Assembly (NCBI RefSeq): GCF_029872055.1
Contig: NZ_JARXNQ010000005.1
Span: 100,847-164,846, forward strand
Reading direction: 5' to 3'
Length of the DNA: 64,000 bases
Source of the DNA: Sulfurimonas sp. C5
GTDB taxonomy: Bacteria; Campylobacterota; Campylobacteria; Campylobacterales; Sulfurimonadaceae
Part shown: one piece after another, positions 54,508-63,293 of the stretch
Layout of the letters: each line of letters begins with the position of its first letter
Position numbering within the stretch: position 1 is the stretch's first letter
The notes under the pieces: generated by a model
The model's input: the letters and a program-made list of their open reading frames with translations, nothing else
The model's database searches: none
What the model was told of the DNA's origin: nothing
Position numbers and translations under genes: made by a program

Positions 54508-54561
54508 TATATATTATAAATTTGTATATTATTAATGATTCAATTGACAAAAGGTACTCTT

Positions 54562-55893
54562 ATGAAAATTGCAACTTCACTTTTACTTTTCACATCTGTA
54601 TGTTTCGGTGCAACTCTTTCTCATCAACCGACAAGCTCTTCCTTGGTTATTTACAACAACAATAAAGCTCTCGTAAATGAAACAAGAGAACTCTCTTTAC
54701 AAAAAAACGACACTGAAATAGTGTATGACAATGTTGCAAGCACTATTCATACAGATTCTGTAAACATTAAACTCCCTTCTGGTGTTTCACTTACTTCTCA
54801 GCAGTACAGATACGACAAACTCTCCGTACAGAAAATGCTCGAAGTGTATCTCAACAAAGAGGTAAGAGTAAAACTCTCCGAACACAGACATATCAATGCG
54901 ACTCTTTTATCTGCTAACGCCCCTTTTGTTTTAGTAAAAAGTATGGACAATGAGATCATCCCCGTAAAGTTTGAAAACATCATCTTTAAAGATTTTCCAG
55001 AAAACTTCATAACGACACCTTCACTCATCTGGAACGTAAAAACAAAAAAAGATCTCCACGACAATGTAGAACTGGATTATCTGATCTCAAATATCTCATT
55101 TAACAACAGCTATACTCTAAACATTGAAAAAGACTCGAGCGAGCTTGACGGCTGGTTTAACATTGACAACCGCTCGGGCAAAAGTTTTAAAAACAGCTCT
55201 TTAGCTTTTTTGGCAGGGGATGTGAATTTTGTGCAAAACCCTACACCGATAGCTTACAAAACAATGGCAACACTGGCAGAGAGTGACATGATGCCGCAAG
55301 AACAATCTTTTTCAGGGTACCATTACTACAAACTCCCTTTTAAAGTAAACCTTCCAAACAATGAAAAAACGCAGATCAAGTTCCTGTCATTACCGAGTCT
55401 GAAGATCGCACGTGAATACATCTCAACTGTACAAAATCCCCTCTATCTCCACGGAGAACAAAAAAGCAGTGTGATGCAGGAAGTCTCTTTTCAAAATGGT
55501 GCACAGGTTCTTCCAAAAGGGGTAGTAAGAGTCTATGGAAAACTGGACGGGCAAAAAATATTGTTAGGTGAGAGCAACATTAACCACACACCGAAAAATG
55601 AAACACTCCATCTGGGCATCGGCAAAGAGTTCGATCTGGAAGTTATGCAGACACTCCTGCAAAGAGATGAGCAAAAACACCACATAAGTTCTGCTATTCA
55701 ATACTCCGTAAAAAACAGCTCAAAAGAGGAGAAAACTGTTACCCTGCGTATACCTTTTTATAAAGAACGTTCTGCAAAAGTATATTCCAAAGAAAAATAC
55801 ACTTATACTAAGGGAAATTTAGTTACATTTATACTTCCAGTCAAAGCAAATACGACAAAAAAATTTACGGTAAAGTTTGAGAAAAACAGATAA
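54562..55893 (+). CDS. DUF4139 domain protein
   Basis: A 443-residue exported protein with a signal peptide (about 1-19, ending VCFGA). It starts SSLVIYNNNKALVNETREL and has a TLHL-type DUF4139 C-terminal part (GIGKEFDLEVMQTLLQRDE, YSVKNSSKEEKTVTLRI), the layout of DUF4139 proteins, whose function is unknown. ATG 54562 with AAAGG upstream is preferred over the ATG 27 bases earlier. It overlaps the exonuclease gene by one base. Confidence 0.82.
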   Translation: MKIATSLLLFTSVCFGATLSHQPTSSSLVIYNNNKALVNETRELSLQKNDTEIVYDNVASTIHTDSVNIKLPSGVSLTSQQYRYDKLSVQKMLEVYLNKEVRVKLSEHRHINATLLSANAPFVLVKSMDNEIIPVKFENIIFKDFPENFITTPSLIWNVKTKKDLHDNVELDYLISNISFNNSYTLNIEKDSSELDGWFNIDNRSGKSFKNSSLAFLAGDVNFVQNPTPIAYKTMATLAESDMMPQEQSFSGYHYYKLPFKVNLPNNEKTQIKFLSLPSLKIAREYISTVQNPLYLHGEQKSSVMQEVSFQNGAQVLPKGVVRVYGKLDGQKILLGESNINHTPKNETLHLGIGKEFDLEVMQTLLQRDEQKHHISSAIQYSVKNSSKEEKTVTLRIPFYKERSAKVYSKEKYTYTKGNLVTFILPVKANTTKKFTVKFEKNR

Positions 55894-56633
55894 TGGCAAA
55901 ATATATAATTTTAGATACTGAAACTACGGGAACAGACGAGCTAGATCGCATCATACAACTTGGTTACCTGGTACTTGGCGGTAAAGAGACAGAGGTGCAT
56001 AACGAGTTTTGTTCTAGCGACATAGAGATTAAATTCCCTGCGATGGAAGTTCACGGTATTACGCCTGAGATGATCGCAGGGAAACCTTTATGTACGGAAA
56101 TGTCATCTTATAAAAGACTCTTAGAGTTAAATACACCTGATAACTATATGATCATTCACAATGCTCCATTTGACATAGGGATGCTTCAAAAAGAGGGCTT
56201 TTCGCTGCAAATGAAATTGATCGACACACTTCGCGTGGCAAAACATATCTTTGAAGATGAAGATGCACACAGACTGCAATACTTCCGCTATAAAATGGGT
56301 CTATATAAACAAGAAAAACAAGAGGCGGATGCTTTAGGGATCGTTGTAAAAGCGCACGATGCGATCGGTGATGTACTCGTTTTAAAACTCTTTTTAACAA
56401 AGCTAAGAGAAGCGGTTCAGGCAAAATTTCCAAATGAAAACCCTGTTGAAAAGATGGTAGCCCTTACAAAAGAGCCTATCCTTGTAAAAATGTTCCGTTT
56501 TGGAAAATACAGAAACAAAACTCTTCAAGAGGTGGCAGCTGAAGACTCAGGTTATCTGCGCTGGATGTTAAAAAGCATGGAAAATCTGGATGAAGATATG
56601 AGATACTCTATCAACTACTATCTGGGAAGTTAA
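55893..56633 (+). CDS. 3'-5' exonuclease, DnaQ/ExoX-like
   Basis: DEDD exonuclease of 246 residues. ExoI is IILDTETTGTDELDRI, ExoII is IIHNAPFDIGML and ExoIII is KAHDAIGDVLVLK, with a DEDDh-type His. The C-terminal part (FRFGKYRNKTLQEVAAEDSG, then LRWMLKS) is the ExoX-like C-terminal domain that follows the nuclease in many such proteins. Likely DNA repair or nucleotide-pool work. Translationally coupled to its neighbours. Confidence 0.9.
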   Translation: MAKYIILDTETTGTDELDRIIQLGYLVLGGKETEVHNEFCSSDIEIKFPAMEVHGITPEMIAGKPLCTEMSSYKRLLELNTPDNYMIIHNAPFDIGMLQKEGFSLQMKLIDTLRVAKHIFEDEDAHRLQYFRYKMGLYKQEKQEADALGIVVKAHDAIGDVLVLKLFLTKLREAVQAKFPNENPVEKMVALTKEPILVKMFRFGKYRNKTLQEVAAEDSGYLRWMLKSMENLDEDMRYSINYYLGS

Positions 56634-56634
56634 A

Positions 56635-58032
56635 ATGTCACGGTTTCTTCTTGCTTTACTTAGTACCTTTGTTCTTCTAGGCTGTTCTGCACAACATCAG
56701 CCAGCTATAGAAGAACCTGCCTTTGCTACTACTAAACAAGAAGAATCTACTGTACATAATGAACTCTCCCCTTCCCTTTATGTTCTTGCTCCAAAAGGTG
56801 CAAAAATCAGAATCATGAATATAAAAGAGAGATATCATGATCACATAGAGCTTAAAAAGGGGAACTATCTTGTTGACGTCTCCAAGCAAGGATTTCAAAC
56901 ATATCATAAATGGGTGCAAGTTGAAAAACCAACGACATTAAAAATTACACTCTCAGCTCAAACAGTTATTCAAAACTTCTCTTGGGAATATGACCACCAG
57001 AAATTTTATACCCTTTACGATCCAAAAACAGAACTGATCTGGGCACTGCCGTCTGATTATGTAGATTATGTTCAAAAATACAAACCTCAAAAATTTTTAA
57101 CCAAAACAATTGCAGCCGATTCTCCGCAATGGCCGCGCATAGATCGAACAAAACTAGACACCATCATCTATAGAGCTCCGGATGCATTAGTGCTCTATAA
57201 AAAATCAAAACAGGACTCTCTAAAAGATTTCTACCAAAATCTTCATAAGCTCTCTATCAATACTATGAACGATGACTGGAGACTCCCTACAAAAAATGAG
57301 ATAGTTCTAAACAACCCGTTTAAACATTATCAACAATATTTCCAGCTTATATGGGATAAAGGGAATATTGTGAAAATGAACGTCCCTGTTCTTTATAAAG
57401 ATGCAAAAACCCTAAAAGCTCTAGGATATAAAAAGAACAAACAGCTCTATAACAGTTCAGTCAGTAACTATATTACATCCATCAACAATCCGACAAGCAT
57501 AGCACTCGTAACACCTGTAAAATCAAAAGATTCAGAAATAGACAATATCGTATATTCAAATTCATCGATAAGTCAAAAATTTCAAGAGCTTTATACACTT
57601 CTAAACTCCAATGAAAAAGCGATCAAAATACTTTTAGGCGATCCTAAACTCAAAAACATCACTTACAATAAAAAAACAAAGAAAGTAGAGGGGATTGTAT
57701 ACTCTACAACAAACGATTTTCAAACGAAATTTTCATTCAAACTAGCTGAATCAAAATATGCAGATATGAGAGAAAAGCTTTTAGATGAGCGGCTTATTCC
57801 TAGTATTGCATTTAGCTTTACAAATGGAAAACTACATTACAAGTCGCTCAAATTAAAAACCAATAAACTTCAGGCCAAAGAAGCATATATGGAAGCTAAG
57901 CGCTCAAAAAATATTAACTTTTACAGAGAGTTTATCAATATGTATCCGAATACACCAGAAGCAGCAAAATTAAAACAAATGCTAAAAGAGGAATACAGAA
58001 GCAAATATGTCTCTATAGCGAAGCAATTATAA
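56635..58032 (+). CDS. PEGA-domain lipoprotein with DUF1566-like region
   Basis: A 465-residue lipoprotein: the signal peptide ends in VLLGC (Cys 17). A PEGA-type beta domain (about 55-110, GNYLVDVSKQGFQTYHKWVQV) follows. Next comes a region with WRLPTKNEI (about 215-225), characteristic of DUF1566/Lcl-type domains, and a helical C-terminus. It is probably an outer-membrane-anchored surface or periplasmic protein. It follows the exonuclease by one base, and its end overlaps the antiporter gene by 20 bp. Confidence 0.75.
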   Translation: MSRFLLALLSTFVLLGCSAQHQPAIEEPAFATTKQEESTVHNELSPSLYVLAPKGAKIRIMNIKERYHDHIELKKGNYLVDVSKQGFQTYHKWVQVEKPTTLKITLSAQTVIQNFSWEYDHQKFYTLYDPKTELIWALPSDYVDYVQKYKPQKFLTKTIAADSPQWPRIDRTKLDTIIYRAPDALVLYKKSKQDSLKDFYQNLHKLSINTMNDDWRLPTKNEIVLNNPFKHYQQYFQLIWDKGNIVKMNVPVLYKDAKTLKALGYKKNKQLYNSSVSNYITSINNPTSIALVTPVKSKDSEIDNIVYSNSSISQKFQELYTLLNSNEKAIKILLGDPKLKNITYNKKTKKVEGIVYSTTNDFQTKFSFKLAESKYADMREKLLDERLIPSIAFSFTNGKLHYKSLKLKTNKLQAKEAYMEAKRSKNINFYREFINMYPNTPEAAKLKQMLKEEYRSKYVSIAKQL

Positions 58033-59380
58033 AAAATACAATTGCAATCAGAGCACTCAAAAGTGCATAAGGCAATTGTGTATTGACATGCTCTACGACA
58101 TCACATCCGCTTGCCAAAGAGGATATTATCGTGGTGTCTGAGATCGGAGAACAGTGATCTCCAAATACCCCTCCGCTGATCACAGCACCGATTATTAAAG
58201 GGATGTTTGCATCAAGTGCCACTGCCATTGGAACTGCAATAGGGATCATAATAGAAAATGTCCCCCAGCTTGTCCCCGTTGAAAACGCGATAATCCCGCT
58301 TAAGACAAATATCACCGCAGCTAAAAAAGAGACGTTGATGTTTTCACTTGCAAATGATGCCAGATAAAGACCTGTTTTTAACTCACTTGTCACCTCTCCG
58401 ATCGCAAAAGCAAACAGTAAAATCATAGCAATAGGAAAAAGTTTGTTTGCTCCTTTTACAGAAGCTATCATATACTCTCTTGCTCTCATTCTGCCAAACA
58501 GAACATAAAAAATAAACATAAACACCATTGTCGTAAGAGTTGTATAAAAGATAGAGCTTGAACCGCTTCCTTTTAAGATATCGCCATTACCGGTAATAAA
58601 TAAAAAAGCAAAAATAGATAACACTAAAAATAAAATAGGAACCAACATCTGCCAGATATTCGCATTTTTAAGGTCGTTGTTTTTGAGTTTGTACTCATGT
58701 ACCGTAGAGTTCTGCATCCCTTTTGTATAAAGGCCGAAAAATATAACCGCAAAAGTCACTGCCAATGCACTCATGGAGTAAAAGTTAAATACCACTGCAT
58801 CAATTAAAAACTCTACACTGTTGCCGTGAATTATGCCACTTTCAACTTGCGTTATTATTAGCCCGAGAAGCAATGCACCCCATCCGTTAAATAAAAGCAG
58901 TGAACAGATAGGTGCAGAAGTAGAATCACACACGTAAGCCAATTTCGCCCTGCTAACCCCTTCTCGATCGCAAAGCGGTTTCCCTACCGCACCTGCAATA
59001 AGTGAAGTGATTGAAGACTCTATAAAGATAAGGACACCTATCATATAGGTAATCACTAAAGCTGAACGAGGTGACTTTACGATTGAGCGTTTGAGTGTCA
59101 TGTATTTTACAAACGATTCTATTGCACCCGAACGCTCTAAAATCTCCATAATGCTTCCCACGAGGATTGCAAATGCCAGAGTTTTGAGTATCCAGCCTTT
59201 GCTAAGAAGCATCATAAACAAATCTGTAAACGCTTCTATACTGTTAATAAAAGCAAAGTTATGGAGAATTAAGACTCCTAAAAGAATCGCACCGAATAAT
59301 GATAAAAAAACATTTTTTGTATATAGTGCTAAAAAAATTGCTAATACGGGAGGGATAATTGAGAGGTATGTAGGCTCTAT
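58013..59380 (-). CDS. Na+/H+ antiporter, NhaC family
   Basis: A 455-residue antiporter with about 11 membrane segments and NhaC motifs (STSAPICSLLLFNGWGALLLG, shown here in part as APICSLLLFNGWG; FSTGTSWGTFSIMIPIAV; GGVFGDHCSPISDTTIISS). The expected N-terminus (EPTYLSIIPPVLAIFLALY) reads openly back to ATA at 59380, with a TAA two codons before it. No ATG/GTG/TTG occurs until 59226-59221, which would delete two helices. AGGA lies 7 nt before the ATA. Substrate may be Na+, malate-Na+ or another cation/solute pair. Confidence 0.88.
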   Translation of the reverse strand: MEPTYLSIIPPVLAIFLALYTKNVFLSLFGAILLGVLILHNFAFINSIEAFTDLFMMLLSKGWILKTLAFAILVGSIMEILERSGAIESFVKYMTLKRSIVKSPRSALVITYMIGVLIFIESSITSLIAGAVGKPLCDREGVSRAKLAYVCDSTSAPICSLLLFNGWGALLLGLIITQVESGIIHGNSVEFLIDAVVFNFYSMSALAVTFAVIFFGLYTKGMQNSTVHEYKLKNNDLKNANIWQMLVPILFLVLSIFAFLFITGNGDILKGSGSSSIFYTTLTTMVFMFIFYVLFGRMRAREYMIASVKGANKLFPIAMILLFAFAIGEVTSELKTGLYLASFASENINVSFLAAVIFVLSGIIAFSTGTSWGTFSIMIPIAVPMAVALDANIPLIIGAVISGGVFGDHCSPISDTTIISSLASGCDVVEHVNTQLPYALLSALIAIVFFIIASL

Positions 59381-59391
59381 CGTTTAATCCT
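59378..59391 (-). promoter_or_regulatory. Ribosome binding site with a candidate ATA start codon (antiporter)
   Basis: Minus strand: AGGA (59391-59388), 7-nt spacer TTAAACG, ATA (59380-59378). The AGGA overlaps the GNAT stop TAG. An ACG one codon earlier is the only other codon before the in-frame TAA. The spacing is identical to the eptA-like site. Confidence 0.5.
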
Positions 59392-60013
59392 AAAATTCGA
59401 TTTCAAAAAGCATAATACCGTTGCGTCCGAATGTTTCTCTATACTCTTCACATTCTTTTTGTTCCACTAAACGAAAGCCGAGTTTTTTATAAAACATTTC
59501 AGTCTCAAGTGAACCGATTTCAATGATTGTCTGTGCTCTTCTGTAGCCTCTAAGTCTTGCATTGAGAAGTGACTTTTGCATAAGTGCTTTTAAAACACCT
59601 ACATCAACAAAGTCGTCTAACTCTTCCATGAAATCAAACATTAAAGTAGAATTTCTAATATTGAAACTACACTCGTAAAACGGCGCTAAAATGTCGTTTG
59701 CATCTTCACAGCACCCTATCTCTTCCAAGGCTTTGATAAATGTTTCCTGGTTTGAGATTCTCGGTTCATAACTGCATAATGTACCGACATTTTTCCCATC
59801 TATTTGAGCGATTAAAAAGTTTTTATAATGGCAATGGCTCTTTGAAGTGGTCGTTGTAAGTTTTTCAATTTTTTCCAGAACTTCGGCATCTGATCCCATC
59901 TCAAAGAGGAAGTCAAATAATCCCACTTTTTTACCTGCACGAGAACTCTTTAAGATCATCTGTGCAAGGAATTTTGTGTCTTGTTCTGTAGCCTGTTTTA
60001 CTGAAATAGCCAT
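59390..60013 (-). CDS. GNAT family N-acetyltransferase
   Basis: A 207-residue protein with the acetyl-CoA-binding pattern VLKALMQKSLLNARLRGYRRAQTIIEIGS (given in part: ALMQKSLLNARLRGYRRA) and the end MFYKKLGFRLVEQKECEEY typical of GNAT enzymes. The substrate is unknown. It is the first gene of a short operon with the antiporter and is divergent from the L,D-transpeptidase gene. Confidence 0.82.
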   Translation of the reverse strand: MAISVKQATEQDTKFLAQMILKSSRAGKKVGLFDFLFEMGSDAEVLEKIEKLTTTTSKSHCHYKNFLIAQIDGKNVGTLCSYEPRISNQETFIKALEEIGCCEDANDILAPFYECSFNIRNSTLMFDFMEELDDFVDVGVLKALMQKSLLNARLRGYRRAQTIIEIGSLETEMFYKKLGFRLVEQKECEEYRETFGRNGIMLFEIEF

Positions 60014-60063
60014 TATATTTTCCGTTTAATGAAATTCAAAACTTCCTAATAGTACCATACTTT

Positions 60064-60741
60064 ATGATAAAAGTTTTCTTAATTGCAATTTTTTCCCCAA
60101 TGCTTTTACTTTCTTCCCAAATCTTACTAGTAATTAGTAATGATTTTAACACTTCTAAAGCCAAGCTTTCTGCCTATGAAAATTCTAAAAAAGTTTTTGA
60201 AAATATTGATGTAAATATTGGTAAAAACGGTTTAGGCTGGGGACTTGGTGTGCGTGAAATTCCACACAAAAAAAGTGAACCCATAAAAATGGAAGGGGAT
60301 AAAAAAGCCCCTGCCGGTATTTTTCAACTCGGCGTTGCTTTTGGGTATCAAAAACAAATTGATCTCAAGCTGCCTTACCTCTATGCAGATGACAAGCTTC
60401 TTTGTGTGGATGATGTAGATTCGAAGTTTTATAACCGCTTTGTGAACTTTGACAAAGGGATTCAAAGTTTTGAGCATATGAAAAGAGATGACGAGCAGTA
60501 TAAGTACGGTCTTACTGTCGTACACAATCAACAGCAGATTAAAAAAAGGGGTTCTTGTATATTTTTACATATCCAAAAGAGTCCTAACCATCCGACGGTT
60601 GGCTGTACATCTATGAAAGAAAAAGATTTGTTAAAAATTTTAAAGTGGTTGGATAAAGATAAAAATCCGATACTCATTCAAGTACCGAAACTTTATCTAA
60701 ATGAGGTATATAAACTCTACCCAGAGCTAAAGAAAGACTAG
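60064..60741 (+). CDS. L,D-transpeptidase (YkuD/ErfK family)
   Basis: Exported 225-residue protein with a signal peptide (about 1-17) and the YkuD catalytic motif HIQKSPNHPTVGCTSM, with nucleophile Cys about residue 184. It makes or trims meso-Dap crosslinks in peptidoglycan. KAPAGIFQLGVAFGY is the substrate-cleft block of the family. No Shine-Dalgarno precedes the ATG. Function as carboxypeptidase, like Csd6 of Helicobacter, is also possible. Confidence 0.85.
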   Translation: MIKVFLIAIFSPMLLLSSQILLVISNDFNTSKAKLSAYENSKKVFENIDVNIGKNGLGWGLGVREIPHKKSEPIKMEGDKKAPAGIFQLGVAFGYQKQIDLKLPYLYADDKLLCVDDVDSKFYNRFVNFDKGIQSFEHMKRDDEQYKYGLTVVHNQQQIKKRGSCIFLHIQKSPNHPTVGCTSMKEKDLLKILKWLDKDKNPILIQVPKLYLNEVYKLYPELKKD

Positions 60742-62333
60742 TCGTCTTCTTTAGTCATTTTGTCTTTTGCTTCAATTCCCATAAGACCTAAACCAGTCTT
60801 AATGCTCAGTGCAACAACTGAGAGAAGTTTAAGCAGTTTTGCTTCATCTTCAGTTCCGATGATACGTACATCGTAGTAGAACTTGTGAAGAGATGCAGCA
60901 AGCGCTTTTAAGTAATCCGGCAGTTTTTGAATCTGACGAGAATGGAATGCATCTTCGATCACTTCCGGTAATAAAAGTGCATCAAAAAGTAAAGTATCTG
61001 AATTTTCATCCAGATTTTTCAAACTTGCATTTGCGATATCTTCAGCAGATACTTCCGCTTTTTCTAAAAGTGTTTTAATTCTTGCATGTGCATACTGAAT
61101 GTAAAAAATCGGGTTTGAGCTGTCTTGCTTTTTAAATTCGCTAAGGTCAAACTCTAAGGCCGTATCACTTTTTTTACTTGCAAAGATATATCTTAAAGCA
61201 TCAGAACCGATCTCTTCAACGATATCGCTCATAAGTATTACGTTACCCGCACGTTTACTCATTTTATACGGCTCACCGTCTTTGAGTAAACTTACCATTT
61301 GAGAAAGCAGTACTTCAAGTTTTTCACTATCGTATCCTAGATACTCAACAGCAGCTTTTACACGAGGGATATATCCATGGTGATCAGCACCCCAGATATT
61401 GATGTAGTGCTCATATCCACGCTCAAATTTTTGGTTGTGGTATACAATATCACCGGCAAGATAAGTCGGGCGTCCGTCTTCACGAACTACAACTCTGTCT
61501 TTTTCATCACCTTTAGCTTCTGATGCGATCCATGTTTTATCGTCGTTTTTGTAAACACCATCACCCATCTTAGCCATAACTCTATCCCAGTCATCATAGA
61601 GTGTTGATTCGTATACAAAAGTATCGAAGAAGATGTTTGTATCGCCAAGATCTTTTACGATGATCTTCATCACTTCATCTTTAGCCCACATTGCAAGCTC
61701 TTTTTGACGTGATTCATCACTAAAGATTTCACGACCGAATTTCGCTTCTGCACCTGCAGCCAAAGCTTCTAAATAATCACCGCGATAATATGCTTCAGGA
61801 TATTCAACATTCTCTTTTAAGATGTTTTCTCTTGCATATAACTGGATAGACAGACCAAGTAAGTCGATCTGATTTCCCGCATCGTTTACATAGTATTCTG
61901 CAGTGATGTCATATCCCAGATGTTTTGCTAAACGGTAAAGAGTATCTCCATATACTGCACCACGAGCATGACCGATATGTAATGGTCCCGTAGGGTTAGC
62001 AGAAACAAACTCTAAAAGCACTTTTTGCGCTTTCTCTTGTGTACCGAACTCTGAAGGATTCTCTAATGCCCATGAAGCATACTCTGCTAAGAAGTTTTCA
62101 CTTAAACGGAAGTTTAAGTACCCTTTTACAGATTCAACTGATGAAAATACATCCGTGTCTTCAAAAGAGTTTGCCAATTCTTCGGCAATCACCATTGGTG
62201 ACTTTCTTAGTTCTTTTGCTAATGAAAAAGCTATTGGAGTTGCGAAGTGACCAAAAGAGCGATCACGAGGTTTTTCTAAAACTACTTCACGACCAATACG
62301 ATCGCGAAGTATCTCTGCTACACGTTGTTTCAA
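60738..62333 (-). CDS. argS: Arginyl-tRNA synthetase
   Basis: Class I aminoacyl-tRNA synthetase of 531 residues charging tRNA-Arg. It has the HIGH motif in NPTGPLHIGHARGAVYGD (about 113-130), the KMSKS counterpart KMSKRAGNV (about 352-360) and the DALR anticodon-binding C-terminal domain. It lies 5 bp after tatA and overlaps the L,D-transpeptidase end by 4 bp on the opposite strand. The order gmk-tatA-argS is conserved in Campylobacter. Confidence 0.97.
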   Translation of the reverse strand: MKQRVAEILRDRIGREVVLEKPRDRSFGHFATPIAFSLAKELRKSPMVIAEELANSFEDTDVFSSVESVKGYLNFRLSENFLAEYASWALENPSEFGTQEKAQKVLLEFVSANPTGPLHIGHARGAVYGDTLYRLAKHLGYDITAEYYVNDAGNQIDLLGLSIQLYARENILKENVEYPEAYYRGDYLEALAAGAEAKFGREIFSDESRQKELAMWAKDEVMKIIVKDLGDTNIFFDTFVYESTLYDDWDRVMAKMGDGVYKNDDKTWIASEAKGDEKDRVVVREDGRPTYLAGDIVYHNQKFERGYEHYINIWGADHHGYIPRVKAAVEYLGYDSEKLEVLLSQMVSLLKDGEPYKMSKRAGNVILMSDIVEEIGSDALRYIFASKKSDTALEFDLSEFKKQDSSNPIFYIQYAHARIKTLLEKAEVSAEDIANASLKNLDENSDTLLFDALLLPEVIEDAFHSRQIQKLPDYLKALAASLHKFYYDVRIIGTEDEAKLLKLLSVVALSIKTGLGLMGIEAKDKMTKEDD

Positions 62334-62338
62334 TGTTG

Positions 62339-62584
62339 TTACGCTTGTGTAGTAGTATTTTTTGGAGCTTCAGTTTCAGATGCAGATGCTACTTCTGTAG
62401 TTTCACCTTCAACTTTTTTAGGCTCTTCAGATGCTACTTCATTATTCACATCTTTCATTTCATCTTTAAAATTTTTGATACCTTTTCCTAAACCTTTTGC
62501 TAAATCAGGTATTTTTTTAGCTCCGAATAAAAGTACAATGATTCCAAATATAAGCAGTAGTTCTGTTCCGCTTGGCATACCCAT
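62339..62584 (-). CDS. tatA: Sec-independent translocase protein TatA
   Basis: An 81-residue Tat subunit: one transmembrane helix (about 7-22, [19 protein letters not shown]), the FG hinge, an amphipathic helix with [18 protein letters not shown] and an acidic tail. It exports folded proteins together with TatC, which is not in this window. It lies between gmk and argS, as in Campylobacter jejuni. Confidence 0.95.
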   Translation of the reverse strand: MGMPSGTELLLIFGIIVLLFGAKKIPDLAKGLGKGIKNFKDEMKDVNNEVASEEPKKVEGETTEVASASETEAPKNTTTQA

Positions 62585-62672
62585 AGTTATATCCTTTATA
62601 GTTTTTAAGTTTGTGATTATATCACTGTTTTTATTTATATTCTCTTATCAATAAAAATTATGATAGCAGTTT

Positions 62673-63293
62673 TTACAAATCTTCCCATTTTTGTACAAAG
62701 TCGTTGATCTCTTCGTTTGCTTTTTTAAATCTTGCCGTTTTTGCAATTAATAATAATTTTTCTGCCGCAGTTTTGAGATCATCATTAACAAGAAGGTATT
62801 CATACTCGCTTACACGTTGAATCTCTTTTTTTGCCATTTTAATACGACGCTCAATCACATCTTCATCATCAGTAGAACGGTTGCGAAGTCTTGTTTCTAG
62901 TTCAGTTAAACTAGGTGGTGTAATAAATACGGAAGTGGTAATGTCACCTAAACGGTTGTTGATAGCCGTATTTCCCTGTACGTCAATATCGAAAATCACA
63001 AGTTTTCCTTCTGATAATGCTTTTTTTACAGGCTTGATTGAAGTTCCGTAATAATTCCCGTGCACCACCGCGTATTCCAGGAAAAGGTCCTCTTCTATAT
63101 CTTTTTTGAACTCTTCTTCACTTACGAAATGATAGTGTACACCATCCACTTCCCCTTGTCTCATAGGACGTGTTGTCGTTGAGATTGAAAAATAACAATT
63201 TCCAAGTTCATCAAAGATCTCATTTATCAAAGAACTTTTTCCTGCCCCGCTTGGGCCAGAAAGTACTAATACTGCACCGTTTATACTACTCAT
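62673..63293 (-). CDS. gmk: Guanylate kinase
   Basis: Phosphorylates GMP to GDP. The 206-residue protein has the P-loop LSGPSGAGKSSL, the GMP-binding STTTRPMRQGEVDGVHYHF block and IDVQG (FDIDVQGN). The start overlaps the acidic protein by 4 bp, and the tatA gene is 88 bp away. The C-terminus is short but complete. Confidence 0.97.
   Translation of the reverse strand: MSSINGAVLVLSGPSGAGKSSLINEIFDELGNCYFSISTTTRPMRQGEVDGVHYHFVSEEEFKKDIEEDLFLEYAVVHGNYYGTSIKPVKKALSEGKLVIFDIDVQGNTAINNRLGDITTSVFITPPSLTELETRLRNRSTDDEDVIERRIKMAKKEIQRVSEYEYLLVNDDLKTAAEKLLLIAKTARFKKANEEINDFVQKWEDL

Noticed and set aside
59097..59226. Frameshift or pseudogene in the NhaC-type antiporter
   Set aside because: The frame is open and family-like from ATA 59380 to the stop; only the start codon is abnormal, so a broken gene is not needed.
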